From: JAJCYL01 sp040222875
Lineage (GTDB): Bacteria > Bacteroidota > Bacteroidia > Cytophagales > Cyclobacteriaceae
Reading direction: 5' to 3'
Assembly: GCA_040222875.1 (NCBI GenBank)
Contig: JAVKCG010000054.1
Location: 170,899 to 234,898, forward strand
Length of the DNA: 64,000 nt
Below are positions 1 to 7,900 of the stretch, piece after piece (positions within the stretch are counted from its first letter, which is position 1; every line of letters starts with the position of its first letter). The notes beneath the pieces are model-generated. The model ran no database searches. It saw only the letters and a list, made by a program, of their open reading frames with translations, and had not been told where the DNA came from. The translations under genes and the position numbers were made by a program.

Positions 1-1440
1 AAGCTCTATTTCAGGCTTGATTTCACATCAGATCAGCGCTACACGCTCAGTAATGCCACAGAGAACATCCTTGAGAACTTAGATGATGTGGTTTCGATCA
101 AAGCCTACTTCTCAGAAGATTTACCTCCTCAGCTGCTTTCCAACCGCCAGGATTTTCAAGACTTGTTGATAGAATTTGAAAACAGAAGCAGTGGAAGTGT
201 AGTTTATCAATTTGTTAACCCAAGTGAAAACGAGGTCACTGAATCAGAAGCACAAGGTCAGGGAATACAACCAATCGTGATAAATGTTACCGATCGGGAC
301 CAGATTCAACAAATGAGAGCCTATATGGGTGCGGTTATCCAAATGGCGGATCGAACAGAAGTGATTCCGGTTATTCAGCCTGGAGCAGCCATGGAATACG
401 ACCTTACGACTGCAATAAAAAAGATATCAATTGTTGATAAACCAAAAATTGGTTTTATCCAGGGTCATGGAGAACCCGGTATTGAAGCTTGTGCACAATT
501 ATCCCAACAGCTGAATGTCCTATACACTGTAGAGCCTTATACTATAAGCGAAGAACAGATTCCGGCAACATATAAGGCTTTGGCAATTATAGATCCACAG
601 GATACGATCCCTCCAGACCATTTCAATAAAATTCAGCAATATATGCAGCTTGGGGGAAGTGTTTTTGTTTCCTTTAGCCCAGTTATTGGTGATTTACAAA
701 CTCAAACGCCAATGCTAAGAAAAGCGCCTGAGGTTGGATTGAAACCATGGTTAAGTTCTAATGGCGTCACAGTTGGCGATAGCTTTGTTGTTGATGCACA
801 ATGTGGAAGGATTTCTGTTAGGCAGCGGTTTGGGGCTTTTGGCTATGTGAATTCACAGGTGCAGTTTCCTTACTTTCCTGTCGTGACCAACTTTGGTGAG
901 CATTCGATTTCATCTGGCCTTGAATCACTGAGAATGCCTTTTGTAACCAACCTAACGATAAATAACAGTGATTCTTCCCGAAGGGTAATTCCTTTGGCAA
1001 TGACCTCTGAAAATACGGGTTTAGTGCCCTCAGGCAGAATGATTGATGTTGAGAAGAAATGGGAACAATCAGACTTTCCGTTATCAAGTGAAATTCTTGC
1101 CGCAGCTATCGAAAATCCGTCTGGATCAAGATTGGTCATTATTCCTAACGGCCAGTTCGTTGTAAATGGCGCTCCTGGTCAAAATCAACAACAACTCAAC
1201 CCTGACAATATCAATTTTGCCTCTAACGCCATTGACTGGCTGTCTGACGACACAGGGCTGATAGATTTAAGAACTAAAGGCGTAACGTCGAGGCCGTTAC
1301 CCCAATTAGAAGATGCCACACGAAATACGTTGAAATACGGCAATGTCTTTGCCCCCATTTTGCTCATTCTAATCTATGCTTTTGTAAGAAAGCAGGCGAA
1401 TTCGAGAAGAAGAAGCAAGTGGATGCAGGGTGAATATTAA
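1..1440 (+). CDS. gldG: GldG-like ABC transporter auxiliary protein (5' end outside window)
   Basis: The reading frame is open from base 1, so the start lies upstream; 479 residues are visible. The first residues (RYTLSNAT, then NLDDVVSIKAYFSEDLP) match the beginning of the periplasmic part of GldG-family proteins, the auxiliary subunit that works with the GldF permease and GldA ATPase and is required for gliding in Flavobacterium. A single C-terminal membrane segment (about NVFAPILLILIYAFV) precedes a short basic tail RRRSKW. The DUF4340 gene follows after 27 bp, an arrangement common for GldG-like transporters in Bacteroidota. Family membership is clear. A true gliding role is inferred, because close relatives occur in non-gliding species. 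Confidence 0.85.
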   Translation, partial: KLYFRLDFTSDQRYTLSNATENILENLDDVVSIKAYFSEDLPPQLLSNRQDFQDLLIEFENRSSGSVVYQFVNPSENEVTESEAQGQGIQPIVINVTDRDQIQQMRAYMGAVIQMADRTEVIPVIQPGAAMEYDLTTAIKKISIVDKPKIGFIQGHGEPGIEACAQLSQQLNVLYTVEPYTISEEQIPATYKALAIIDPQDTIPPDHFNKIQQYMQLGGSVFVSFSPVIGDLQTQTPMLRKAPEVGLKPWLSSNGVTVGDSFVVDAQCGRISVRQRFGAFGYVNSQVQFPYFPVVTNFGEHSISSGLESLRMPFVTNLTINNSDSSRRVIPLAMTSENTGLVPSGRMIDVEKKWEQSDFPLSSEILAAAIENPSGSRLVIIPNGQFVVNGAPGQNQQQLNPDNINFASNAIDWLSDDTGLIDLRTKGVTSRPLPQLEDATRNTLKYGNVFAPILLILIYAFVRKQANSRRRSKWMQGEY

Positions 1441-1467
1441 TATTTAACTCATAAAGAATTTTCTAAT

Positions 1468-2388
1468 ATGCTTAAAGGAATATCAAATGTTAAACTCCTT
1501 ATTATCCTGGCTGGTTTAGTTGGGGTTTATTTGATTATCCATTTTACTGGTGGTAAAACTCAAAGCAAATCTTTCAGATCAAGCCTTGTTGAAATTGATA
1601 CCGCCAAAGTCACCAAGATTGAAATTGCTAAAGAGGGAAAAGAACTGAAATTAGAAAAAGTTGGTGACACCAATTGGAATGTCACCCTTGAAAGTGGCAA
1701 AGTAGTGGATGCCAAAGCTACCAGCATTAAAAGTACGCTGAACAATTTAACCACATTGAAGCCAAGCCGTTTGGCATCAAAAGATCCGGCTAAGTGGTCT
1801 GATTATCAAGTAGATTCAACTGGTACCAGAGTAAAAATCTATGAAGGCAGTGACAAAAAGCTGGATATTGTTCTTGGGAAATTTGACGTTCAGGGGCAAC
1901 GTTCATACCATACATTTGTGAGACTGGCAGAGGATGACGAGGTATACGCAGCTGATAATTTTATGAGCATTTCTTTTTCGGCTGATTCTGAGAATTTCCG
2001 GGAACAAACATTTATTAGAACAAAAAGGGACAGTGTGATGAGCATCAGCTTCAACTACCCAGACACTGCGTTTGCTTTAACAAGGAATAATAGTGGCTGG
2101 GCAATTGATGGAGTGGCAACTGACTCAACCACAGCTGCACAATTTGTCAGCGGCCTAGGTTATTCAACAAGTAAAGGTTTTGTTGATAACATCGAAACCT
2201 TCGGCACACCTGTGTTGACTATGGAAGTAATTCAAGCGGGCTCTGATGACATTACCATTCAAGGCTACGAAGTACCAGGAAGGGAGAACCTGGTATTAAA
2301 TTCATCAATAAACGAAGATTCATATTTCGATGACGACGCCTTAATCACGAAGTTCCTGAAAGGAAAGTCTTACTTTTTAAAGCCTTAA
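1468..2388 (+). CDS. DUF4340 domain-containing membrane-anchored protein
   Basis: This 306-residue protein has an N-terminal membrane anchor (about residues 8-26, LLIILAGLVGVYLIIHF) followed by an extracytoplasmic beta-rich region. The anchor, the early segment VTKIEIAKEGKELKLEK and the following W-containing strands are typical of DUF4340. These proteins are usually encoded next to GldG-like ABC transporter genes, as here (27 bp downstream), and probably act with that transporter. The biochemical role is unknown. The gene converges on the lipoprotein gene downstream with only 4 bp between the stop codons. Confidence 0.85.
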   Translation: MLKGISNVKLLIILAGLVGVYLIIHFTGGKTQSKSFRSSLVEIDTAKVTKIEIAKEGKELKLEKVGDTNWNVTLESGKVVDAKATSIKSTLNNLTTLKPSRLASKDPAKWSDYQVDSTGTRVKIYEGSDKKLDIVLGKFDVQGQRSYHTFVRLAEDDEVYAADNFMSISFSADSENFREQTFIRTKRDSVMSISFNYPDTAFALTRNNSGWAIDGVATDSTTAAQFVSGLGYSTSKGFVDNIETFGTPVLTMEVIQAGSDDITIQGYEVPGRENLVLNSSINEDSYFDDDALITKFLKGKSYFLKP

Positions 2389-2392
2389 CAAA

Positions 2393-3244
2393 TTATTTAT
2401 CAACCCTAATCCACTTTTCATCTACATAAATAGATTCTGTAGTTGAGTAGTGAATCCAACGGTTGCCCTCTAATACGCAATCAAAAGTGATTTGGGCGTC
2501 AGTGATGTTACTACCCGTGGGGTGAGCCATTTGTACATTTTCAACATAACGCTTGCCATCAAATTGGTAAGTGCCAGAACCTGCCCCTGATATTTCATCG
2601 CCATCACTATTGTATTGAATCCAGACAAAATGGGTTGGTGTTATGTGCTTCAAATATTTCACAAAATCAGGATAAGAAATTTCCGGCCCATCAGGATCAG
2701 ACCTTTGCGTGAGCAACTCCCATGTGCCCTGAAGGCTGGTATCAACGACCTCTCCCTCAAACTTGATCCAGGTTTCTTCAATTTTTGTAGAATCTACTAC
2801 AACGGTTTCGGCTGTTTCAGGATCAAACTCCATATTCTTTCCGTAACCTGTATGATACCACTTGCCATCTTTGAACTCTGCGGTAAATGCTATCTGCTGT
2901 CCGGCCAAACTTGATGACGGCGGATGAAAAAACTCAATGTTCTCTATATATGTGTCCCCATCAAAAGTGTAGGTGCCCCCTCCTATTCCGGTGAGTTGAT
3001 CTTGTTCAGGGTCATAATTTATCCATGTGAAATGGGTGTCAGTAATGTATTTTTCATAAATCATCTCTGGCGGTGCTGGTTCCCACTCAGTTTTATTATT
3101 ACCATGTTGTATCCATTGATCCAATTTCCATGTTCCAACTATTGAAGCAGGCTCCATATCGGCCTCTGATACTTCTTTTTTTGTGGAACAGGCAATAATG
3201 ATGAGTGGTAACAATGCTGAAATTATACTACGGTGATTGATCAT
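2393..3244 (-). CDS. Lipoprotein with two tandem lipocalin-like domains
   Basis: The 283-residue product starts with a signal peptide and lipobox (LIIIACS), so it is predicted to be a lipoprotein. The mature part is an internal duplication. Unit one (about residues 36-160) runs from GTWKLDQWIQHG through GGGTYTFDGDTYIENIEF. Unit two (about 172-283) runs from GTWELLTQRS through GSGTYQFDGKRYVENVQM. Each unit opens with the G-T-W strand of small lipocalin-like proteins and carries the pattern THFxWIxY. No catalytic residues are evident. Ligand and function are unknown. It converges on the DUF4340 gene and is preceded by holA on the same strand after 76 bp. Confidence 0.75.
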   Translation of the reverse strand: MINHRSIISALLPLIIIACSTKKEVSEADMEPASIVGTWKLDQWIQHGNNKTEWEPAPPEMIYEKYITDTHFTWINYDPEQDQLTGIGGGTYTFDGDTYIENIEFFHPPSSSLAGQQIAFTAEFKDGKWYHTGYGKNMEFDPETAETVVVDSTKIEETWIKFEGEVVDTSLQGTWELLTQRSDPDGPEISYPDFVKYLKHITPTHFVWIQYNSDGDEISGAGSGTYQFDGKRYVENVQMAHPTGSNITDAQITFDCVLEGNRWIHYSTTESIYVDEKWIRVDK

Positions 3245-3320
3245 TGTTAATTATTTAATGGTTGATTAAGAACAACAGGTTCTTAAAAATTAAGAATTCT
3301 GGGGTGAAATAACAACTCAA

Positions 3321-4343
3321 TTAGTGCATCAATAGAAAAATCAATTCTTTGAGAAGTTCTCCATTGTCAATGTTATTGGCATTGACCCCTTTAGATTTGA
3401 GATCAGCATGCCGCAGGTGATGGATATTAGCTATCACCTTACCTTTTGGGTAATTCTTACTTGCAGTGATGTATTCTTTCACAAAAAAAGGACTTATTCG
3501 CAGTTGTGACGCTAATGCACCGCTTGATTGATCATTTGCAGAATGGACCAACAGAAGCTTGGTAAAGAATGTGTAAAGAAAGGCAATTGTTAAAATGAGT
3601 GGATTGGATTTCGGGTTAGCCCCAAAATAATTGACGATAAGATTGGCTTTATAAACATCTCTTACCGCCAGCGCCTTCTGCAACTCAAATGAATTATACT
3701 CCTTACTGATGCCCACATACTTTTCAATGAGATCAGGGGTTATGTAAACTTTCTCTTTAAAATTGATGAGGATTTTATCAACCTCGTTAACAATGCGCTC
3801 AAGGTTGTTTCCAATATATTCTGAAAGCATATGAGCTGCCTTTTCTTCTATGGAATGACCTCGTTGACCTATAAAGGTCTTAATCCAATCAGGAATTTGG
3901 TTATCATACAATCTCTTCGACTGTACCACCACAGCTTTTTTGTTCAGTTCCTTCGCAATTTTTTTCCTCTGGTCAAAGGCTTTGTGCTTATGGGCAAATA
4001 CCAGAATTGTTGACGCTTGTGGTTGATTAATGTATCCCTCTAAAAGTGTTTGCCCAGCTTCTTTTGCCAGGTCCCTTATCTCCTGTGCCTCCTTAACCAA
4101 AACCACTTGTCGCTCTGACATCATCGGGAAGCGTCTGGCCTGTGTAAGAATCTGATTCATGTCAACATCCTTGCCGTATAGTACAATTTGGTTAAAGCTT
4201 TTAGCAGATTCTTCAATTGCATTTTTCTCAATATGATCAACGATTAAATCGATGAAATACGGTTCATCCCCATGTAAAAAATAGATTGGTGAAAACTTAT
4301 TTTTTTGAATGTCAGAAAGAACAGAATCCCAGCTTTGAGGCAT
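3321..4343 (-). CDS. holA: DNA polymerase III subunit delta
   Basis: This 340-residue protein matches HolA, the clamp-loader delta subunit that opens the beta sliding clamp. The N-terminus (SPIYFLHGDEPYFIDLIVDHIE) is the characteristic delta-subunit beginning, with the degenerate P-loop region FLHGDEPY. Further features are ARRFPMMSERQVVLVKEAQ (about 71-89), EYIGNNLERIVNEVDKI in the middle domain, and a helical C-terminal collar domain. Its length is normal for the family. The start is an ATG at 4343. The gene is read away from the accessory island on its right. Confidence 0.95.
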   Translation of the reverse strand: MPQSWDSVLSDIQKNKFSPIYFLHGDEPYFIDLIVDHIEKNAIEESAKSFNQIVLYGKDVDMNQILTQARRFPMMSERQVVLVKEAQEIRDLAKEAGQTLLEGYINQPQASTILVFAHKHKAFDQRKKIAKELNKKAVVVQSKRLYDNQIPDWIKTFIGQRGHSIEEKAAHMLSEYIGNNLERIVNEVDKILINFKEKVYITPDLIEKYVGISKEYNSFELQKALAVRDVYKANLIVNYFGANPKSNPLILTIAFLYTFFTKLLLVHSANDQSSGALASQLRISPFFVKEYITASKNYPKGKVIANIHHLRHADLKSKGVNANNIDNGELLKELIFLLMH

Positions 4344-4493
4344 ATTGAACGTTAGATATTAGATATCCTAAAATTAAACTGACAGCAAAGAAGATTGAAG
4401 GTTCGAATAAGAAACAACCAAATTTATTTTCTCGCAGGGGTGAAAAACCATGGTCATCATCTGTTTTACATCCGAATCAGATAAACGGTAACC

Positions 4494-4625
4494 ATGATGG
4501 ATATAGCAATGACAATTACTCAAATAGGATTAACAGCAGTTGGTATCGCTCTTGTAATCGCAATTGGCTGCAAAATCAATAAAATCGATTACACCCCCGA
4601 TCGATGGACTGTTCAGAATAAATAA
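4494..4625 (+). CDS. Possible small membrane peptide, 43 residues
   Basis: An ATG at 4494 (with another at 4497) opens a 43-codon frame ending with TAA at 4623-4625. The translation has one hydrophobic stretch (IGLTAVGIALVIAIGC), then a polar tail KINKIDYTPDRWTVQNK, so it would be a single-pass membrane peptide or a lipoprotein precursor with a weak lipobox around Cys. A strong intrinsic terminator lies 45 bp downstream in the same direction, which supports a short independent transcript. No homologue is recognised. It could be a toxin-like or regulatory peptide, or chance. Confidence 0.35.
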   Translation: MMDIAMTITQIGLTAVGIALVIAIGCKINKIDYTPDRWTVQNK

Positions 4626-4643
4626 ACAAAATTTCTTAGCGAA

Positions 4644-4667
4644 CACGACTTTTGTTCCATAGCTGGT
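4644..4667 (+). repeat. Short dispersed element, copy A
   Basis: The 24-nt sequence beginning CACGAC and ending ATAGCTGGT recurs almost unchanged at 10038-10060, on the other side of the type III R-M genes. In both places it directly precedes a GC-rich hairpin with a T-rich tail. It may be the 3' part of a small RNA or a conserved 3' untranslated element. Confidence 0.5.
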
Positions 4668-4669
4668 TG

Positions 4670-4702
4670 AAAAAAGCCCGGGGAAATGCCCTGGGTTTTT
4701 TC
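4670..4702 (+). terminator. Strong intrinsic terminator
   Basis: A stem CCCGGGG / CCCTGGG (one G-T pair) with loop AAATG is extended by an A-run pairing with the following T-run (GGGTTTTTTC). This is a textbook Rho-independent terminator on the plus strand. The symmetrical A/T flanks could also let it act on the other strand. Confidence 0.8.
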
Positions 4703-4927
4703 TTTTCAAACACCTCAATGACTCTTAAAATTAAATATCAATTTTGATGGAGTTTTATGTGTTTGATTCAATATTGAAATTATAGAAACATCTTATTCCG
4801 ATCAGTTGTAAGGATGGTATCACAGTTCATTGCGACGAGTAAGAGATGGAATCGACCAAGATATCGTAATCTTCAACTAAGCAGAAAAGATTAGGGATTA
4901 TGTAGAAGTTTCTAACGGAGTTGGAGT

Positions 4928-5218
4928 GTGTTCTTTGAATGTGTAGAGGCAGCTGTGGTGGCTTCCGTTGATGTGATTCCTTTGAATTTTAGTGTTTATC
5001 CGAATCCTACGACGGATTGGGTCACCTTAGATTTTGGTCAGCATCTGCAATCTATGAATGTCTCCGTGATTTCGTTGTCAGGGCAGGTGCTTAGTTCACA
5101 AGATTACCAGGAGGTATTGCAAATCCGAACCAAAATTGAAGGCCGACCGGAGATTTATCTGGTGAAGGCGAAAGGGAGCGGGATCAGGGATAAATATTTC
5201 AGGATTTTGAAAAAGTGA
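4928..5218 (+). pseudogene. Remnant 3' end of a T9SS-exported protein (type A sorting domain, copy 1)
   Basis: Only the C-terminal sorting domain survives. The frame encodes FSVYPNPTTDWVTLDFG, then VSVISLSGQVLSSQ, ending in DKYFRILKK and a stop, the standard layout of a type A T9SS C-terminal domain (YPNP start, GxxL/IYLVK near the end). No credible start or signal peptide exists; the nominal GTG at 4928 only follows an upstream in-frame stop. The last 171 bp (5048-5218) are repeated, without net indels, at 9791-9961. The canonical G-IY motif has decayed here to RPEIYLVK. A full-length cargo gene was probably broken by rearrangement or R-M insertion. Confidence 0.75.
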
Positions 5219-5329
5219 GGAAATAGTTTAAAACCTGACGCAAGCACTTTACAACTTGCTATCGACGAAATTTGAAGATCAGATTACCGAGAAACACTTG
5301 TTATGCGAGAGGCGCTATACGCTATTCAA

Positions 5330-5360
5330 TGTCAGGCAAAAACACCTGACACAGCGGGAA
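5330..5360. repeat. 31-nt hairpin repeat flanking the R-M genes, left copy
   Basis: It starts TGTCAGG and ends GCGGGAA, with inverted arms GTCAGG and CCTGAC. By eye it is identical to 9676-9706 at 27 of 31 positions and lies in the same orientation. It sits only two bases beyond the res stop codon. The pair brackets the res-mod genes tightly and may mark the boundary of the transferred segment. Confidence 0.6.
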
Positions 5361-5362
5361 TG

Positions 5363-7900
5363 TCAGCTTTCCAGTAACAAATTGATTTTATTCTGCCACT
5401 CGTCTTCAAACACTACCTGAAATTCGAAGTCATGGCCGGGGAAGTCTTCTGATAGTTCTTTCCAATTTTTCCTGGCACCTAAATCGTTGCACAGTTGAAA
5501 CACGTCTTTCTTGTATCGGGTGTCATCATTGGCTTTAAGCTGAACACCCTTAGTTTCAAGAACAAAGACAGTGCTGTACTCCGAGTCGTCTTCCTGATCG
5601 ACCCCGGCAGTTATAAAATCCGGGTAGATTTTCCCTTTTCTCCACCCCTGAATGTGGTAATGTTGCCTTGAGATGTTTCTATACCACCACAACAATTTCT
5701 CTTGTTCATCAAGATAGATGGCTACCATCTTTTCAGTCCCATTATACTCTTCTTCAAATGTTTGATCGAACAATGACCGCTGAACGGGAGAATTGTCTGA
5801 GCGAACCAGTTGCTTGTTGCCCTTTACTTTTATTCTTGATGGAATCTGATGATGCCCGCTACCTTCCAGAAGGAAGAAGAATAGTTTTTTATTGTCAATC
5901 AGTTTTCTAAAAATCTCCTCCGCCATTTTGTTCCGTTCTTTCTCCACTATCTTCTTGAGCTCTTCAATGATGAAAACAAAATTGACTTGAATTATTTCTT
6001 CAGCATTTTGGTCTTTATACTTCTTTCTAAGCAAATTAAGGGCATCAATTCCTTTTTGGTAGGCAATCCAGGGGTTGGGGATTAATTCACCTAATTGCCT
6101 TGCCAAAAAAGTTTCATCAATCTCCAAAGTCCCAGTGGATTTGTAGAGTTCTTTTTCTTCCAAACTCTGTGGATCAATCTCGCCATAGCCGATGGCCTGA
6201 TCTATCTCCTTAATTCTTTGATCAGGATTCAGGGTGATGTTTTTTACGGCCTTCAGATCGATACTCTCCCAGTTGATTTGGCTTAGCAGGTCAACTTCAA
6301 AATTCACATCCCGCCATGAACCTTTCTCTTGAATGACAAACTTTGGTAGGTAAATTTTCCCTTCAAACTTTTTAAAGCCTGGTCGGTATTCCAGGTCTTT
6401 CTCCTTAAATAAGCTGTTGTCAGTAGCACCTTCATCATTTACGATCCTGCCGGAAAGGTCACCAAGGCCTTCACTCTCAAGACCCACTTTAATTTCACGG
6501 ACAAGTTTGCTGGCGTTTTGCTTAAAAGTGTAAACGTAGCATTCATCAAGCATCTTGATTTGGGTTTTTTGCCCAAAAGGTTGCCGCAAAATTCTGCCTA
6601 CCAATTGCGTAATTCCAGTAGCTGAAGAAGGATTGGTGAGAATGGTTAATACATAAGCGAAAGAAAAATCCCAGCCTTCCTGCAAGGCCTGCTTGGTTAT
6701 GATAAAGCGAACAGGGCAATCAGGTGAAAATAAATCCATGCCCTCAATGTCGTCTTTTTCACTGCTCTTGATTGCAATTTGATCAACAGGAACATTACAC
6801 TTCTTAATTAAAAAATCCTTTACATCCTCGGCGTGAATGTATTTGCCGTCCCTTTGGTTTTTACCTGTGCGCTCTACCTGGATCAGGCATGAGGGCCTGA
6901 TGTACATACCTGTATTCGCCTCATATTCCCTTGCTTTCTTGTCAAGTTCTTTAAGCCTTTCAAAGCTACTGACCAGTGTGTCTTGCCATTTGGGGGTCGT
7001 CTTGTTAATGAGGTGAATGTCAAGCTTAATCATTTCCTCATCATGTAGCTCCCGGCCGGTTATCTTCACCAAATCGTTGCTGTTCTTTGGTGGTGTGGCT
7101 GAGAGCTCAAGAATAAAGGAAGGATTGAACTTTCTGATCGTGTCCAATGCTGTCTCGCTATATGCCTTGTGCCCTTCGTCGATCACTATCAAAGGCTTCA
7201 GTATGCGAAGGGTGTTTCCAAGCGATGTTTTAATCTGGGTACCGAATACCTCTCCCTCGGTAGAAAAACGGTCAAGATTGGGAAAGTGCTTAAACAATTC
7301 TTCATGTCCTTTGAAGTCATCCTCGGGTGGAAAGAAATCAGTGAACCCACCGGAATCACGGAACATCCTAAGCGTTTCCTTATTTTTCCTTGATGCAGAT
7401 GGAAGCATTAACATTAGCACCACAAGGTTTTCCTCAACATCCAGCTTGCTGAATAGCTCTGTTTTTTCTTTTATCAATGTCCTGCCCCCGCTTGAAATAT
7501 CGAGTATTTGCCGGTACGGGTGCTCCCTGTCTCTAAGGGCTTTAATGGTTTGCCTGTAAATCTGATTAGAGGGAACGATCCAGAGCACCAGGCCTGTTTG
7601 TCGCTCCAGGTAATTTTTCTGGATCAAATCAATTGCGTGACAGGCCAGGAGCGTTTTACCGCCTCCGGTGGGTACTTTCAGATAAATATCCGGCAGAGGT
7701 TCTCCCAGTCCGTTGGTTTTAGGAAAGTAAAGCTGACGCCCTGTCGATTTTTCCCAGGCTTCCCTTGGAAAATCAATATGCTTTTTTAGTTGAGGCTTTA
7801 ATGAGATGATCTCTTCAAACTCATTTCGAGACGTAGAAAGAGCTTCAAGGTATTCCTTGAGTTGCTTGATTACTTTCTCCTGATAGTGTTTGAGCTTCAT
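5363..7900 (-). CDS. res: Type III restriction endonuclease Res subunit
   Basis: This 845-residue protein is the helicase-nuclease subunit of a type III R-M system. It translocates on DNA using ATP and cuts when two unmethylated, oppositely oriented sites are engaged. Walker A is VPTGGGKT (about residues 76-83), motif II is VIDEGH (about 239-244) and motif III is SATPP (about 270). The VGRILRQPFG segment is helicase motif VI-like. The C-terminal PD-(D/E)xK nuclease shows PDFI (about 759) and ETKG (about 783). Its length is slightly below that of classic EcoP1I Res. The ATG at 7900 overlaps the mod stop by one base (TAATG), so translation is probably coupled. All motifs are intact, so it should be active. 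Confidence 0.95.
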   Translation of the reverse strand: MKLKHYQEKVIKQLKEYLEALSTSRNEFEEIISLKPQLKKHIDFPREAWEKSTGRQLYFPKTNGLGEPLPDIYLKVPTGGGKTLLACHAIDLIQKNYLERQTGLVLWIVPSNQIYRQTIKALRDREHPYRQILDISSGGRTLIKEKTELFSKLDVEENLVVLMLMLPSASRKNKETLRMFRDSGGFTDFFPPEDDFKGHEELFKHFPNLDRFSTEGEVFGTQIKTSLGNTLRILKPLIVIDEGHKAYSETALDTIRKFNPSFILELSATPPKNSNDLVKITGRELHDEEMIKLDIHLINKTTPKWQDTLVSSFERLKELDKKAREYEANTGMYIRPSCLIQVERTGKNQRDGKYIHAEDVKDFLIKKCNVPVDQIAIKSSEKDDIEGMDLFSPDCPVRFIITKQALQEGWDFSFAYVLTILTNPSSATGITQLVGRILRQPFGQKTQIKMLDECYVYTFKQNASKLVREIKVGLESEGLGDLSGRIVNDEGATDNSLFKEKDLEYRPGFKKFEGKIYLPKFVIQEKGSWRDVNFEVDLLSQINWESIDLKAVKNITLNPDQRIKEIDQAIGYGEIDPQSLEEKELYKSTGTLEIDETFLARQLGELIPNPWIAYQKGIDALNLLRKKYKDQNAEEIIQVNFVFIIEELKKIVEKERNKMAEEIFRKLIDNKKLFFFLLEGSGHHQIPSRIKVKGNKQLVRSDNSPVQRSLFDQTFEEEYNGTEKMVAIYLDEQEKLLWWYRNISRQHYHIQGWRKGKIYPDFITAGVDQEDDSEYSTVFVLETKGVQLKANDDTRYKKDVFQLCNDLGARKNWKELSEDFPGHDFEFQVVFEDEWQNKINLLLES

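Larger units (their letters stand above)
4344..4927. other. Mostly non-coding 584-bp left flank of the type III R-M island
   Basis: This stretch lies between holA and the T9SS gene remnant. It contains one possible 43-codon gene (4494-4625), a conserved 24-nt element (4644-4667) and a strong terminator (4670-4702), annotated separately. From 4710 to 4927 no intact gene is seen. Bases around 4890-4945 read in one frame as a short beta-rich peptide ending at a stop just before the sorting-domain frame, which suggests a decayed, frameshifted upstream part of the T9SS cargo gene. Confidence 0.5.

Noticed and set aside
4395..4425. tRNA-like T-arm sequence GGTTCGAATAAG
   Set aside because: The bases on either side cannot form the T stem or acceptor stem and no anticodon arm lies at the needed distance. 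No tRNA gene is seen in the window.
4530..4718. 62-codon minus-strand frame
   Set aside because: It runs through the strong terminator and shows no domain; the plus-strand 43-codon frame fits the terminator direction better.
7017..7559. 180-codon plus-strand frame
   Set aside because: It is fully antisense to the well-supported res gene and has low-complexity Ser-rich translation without any domain.
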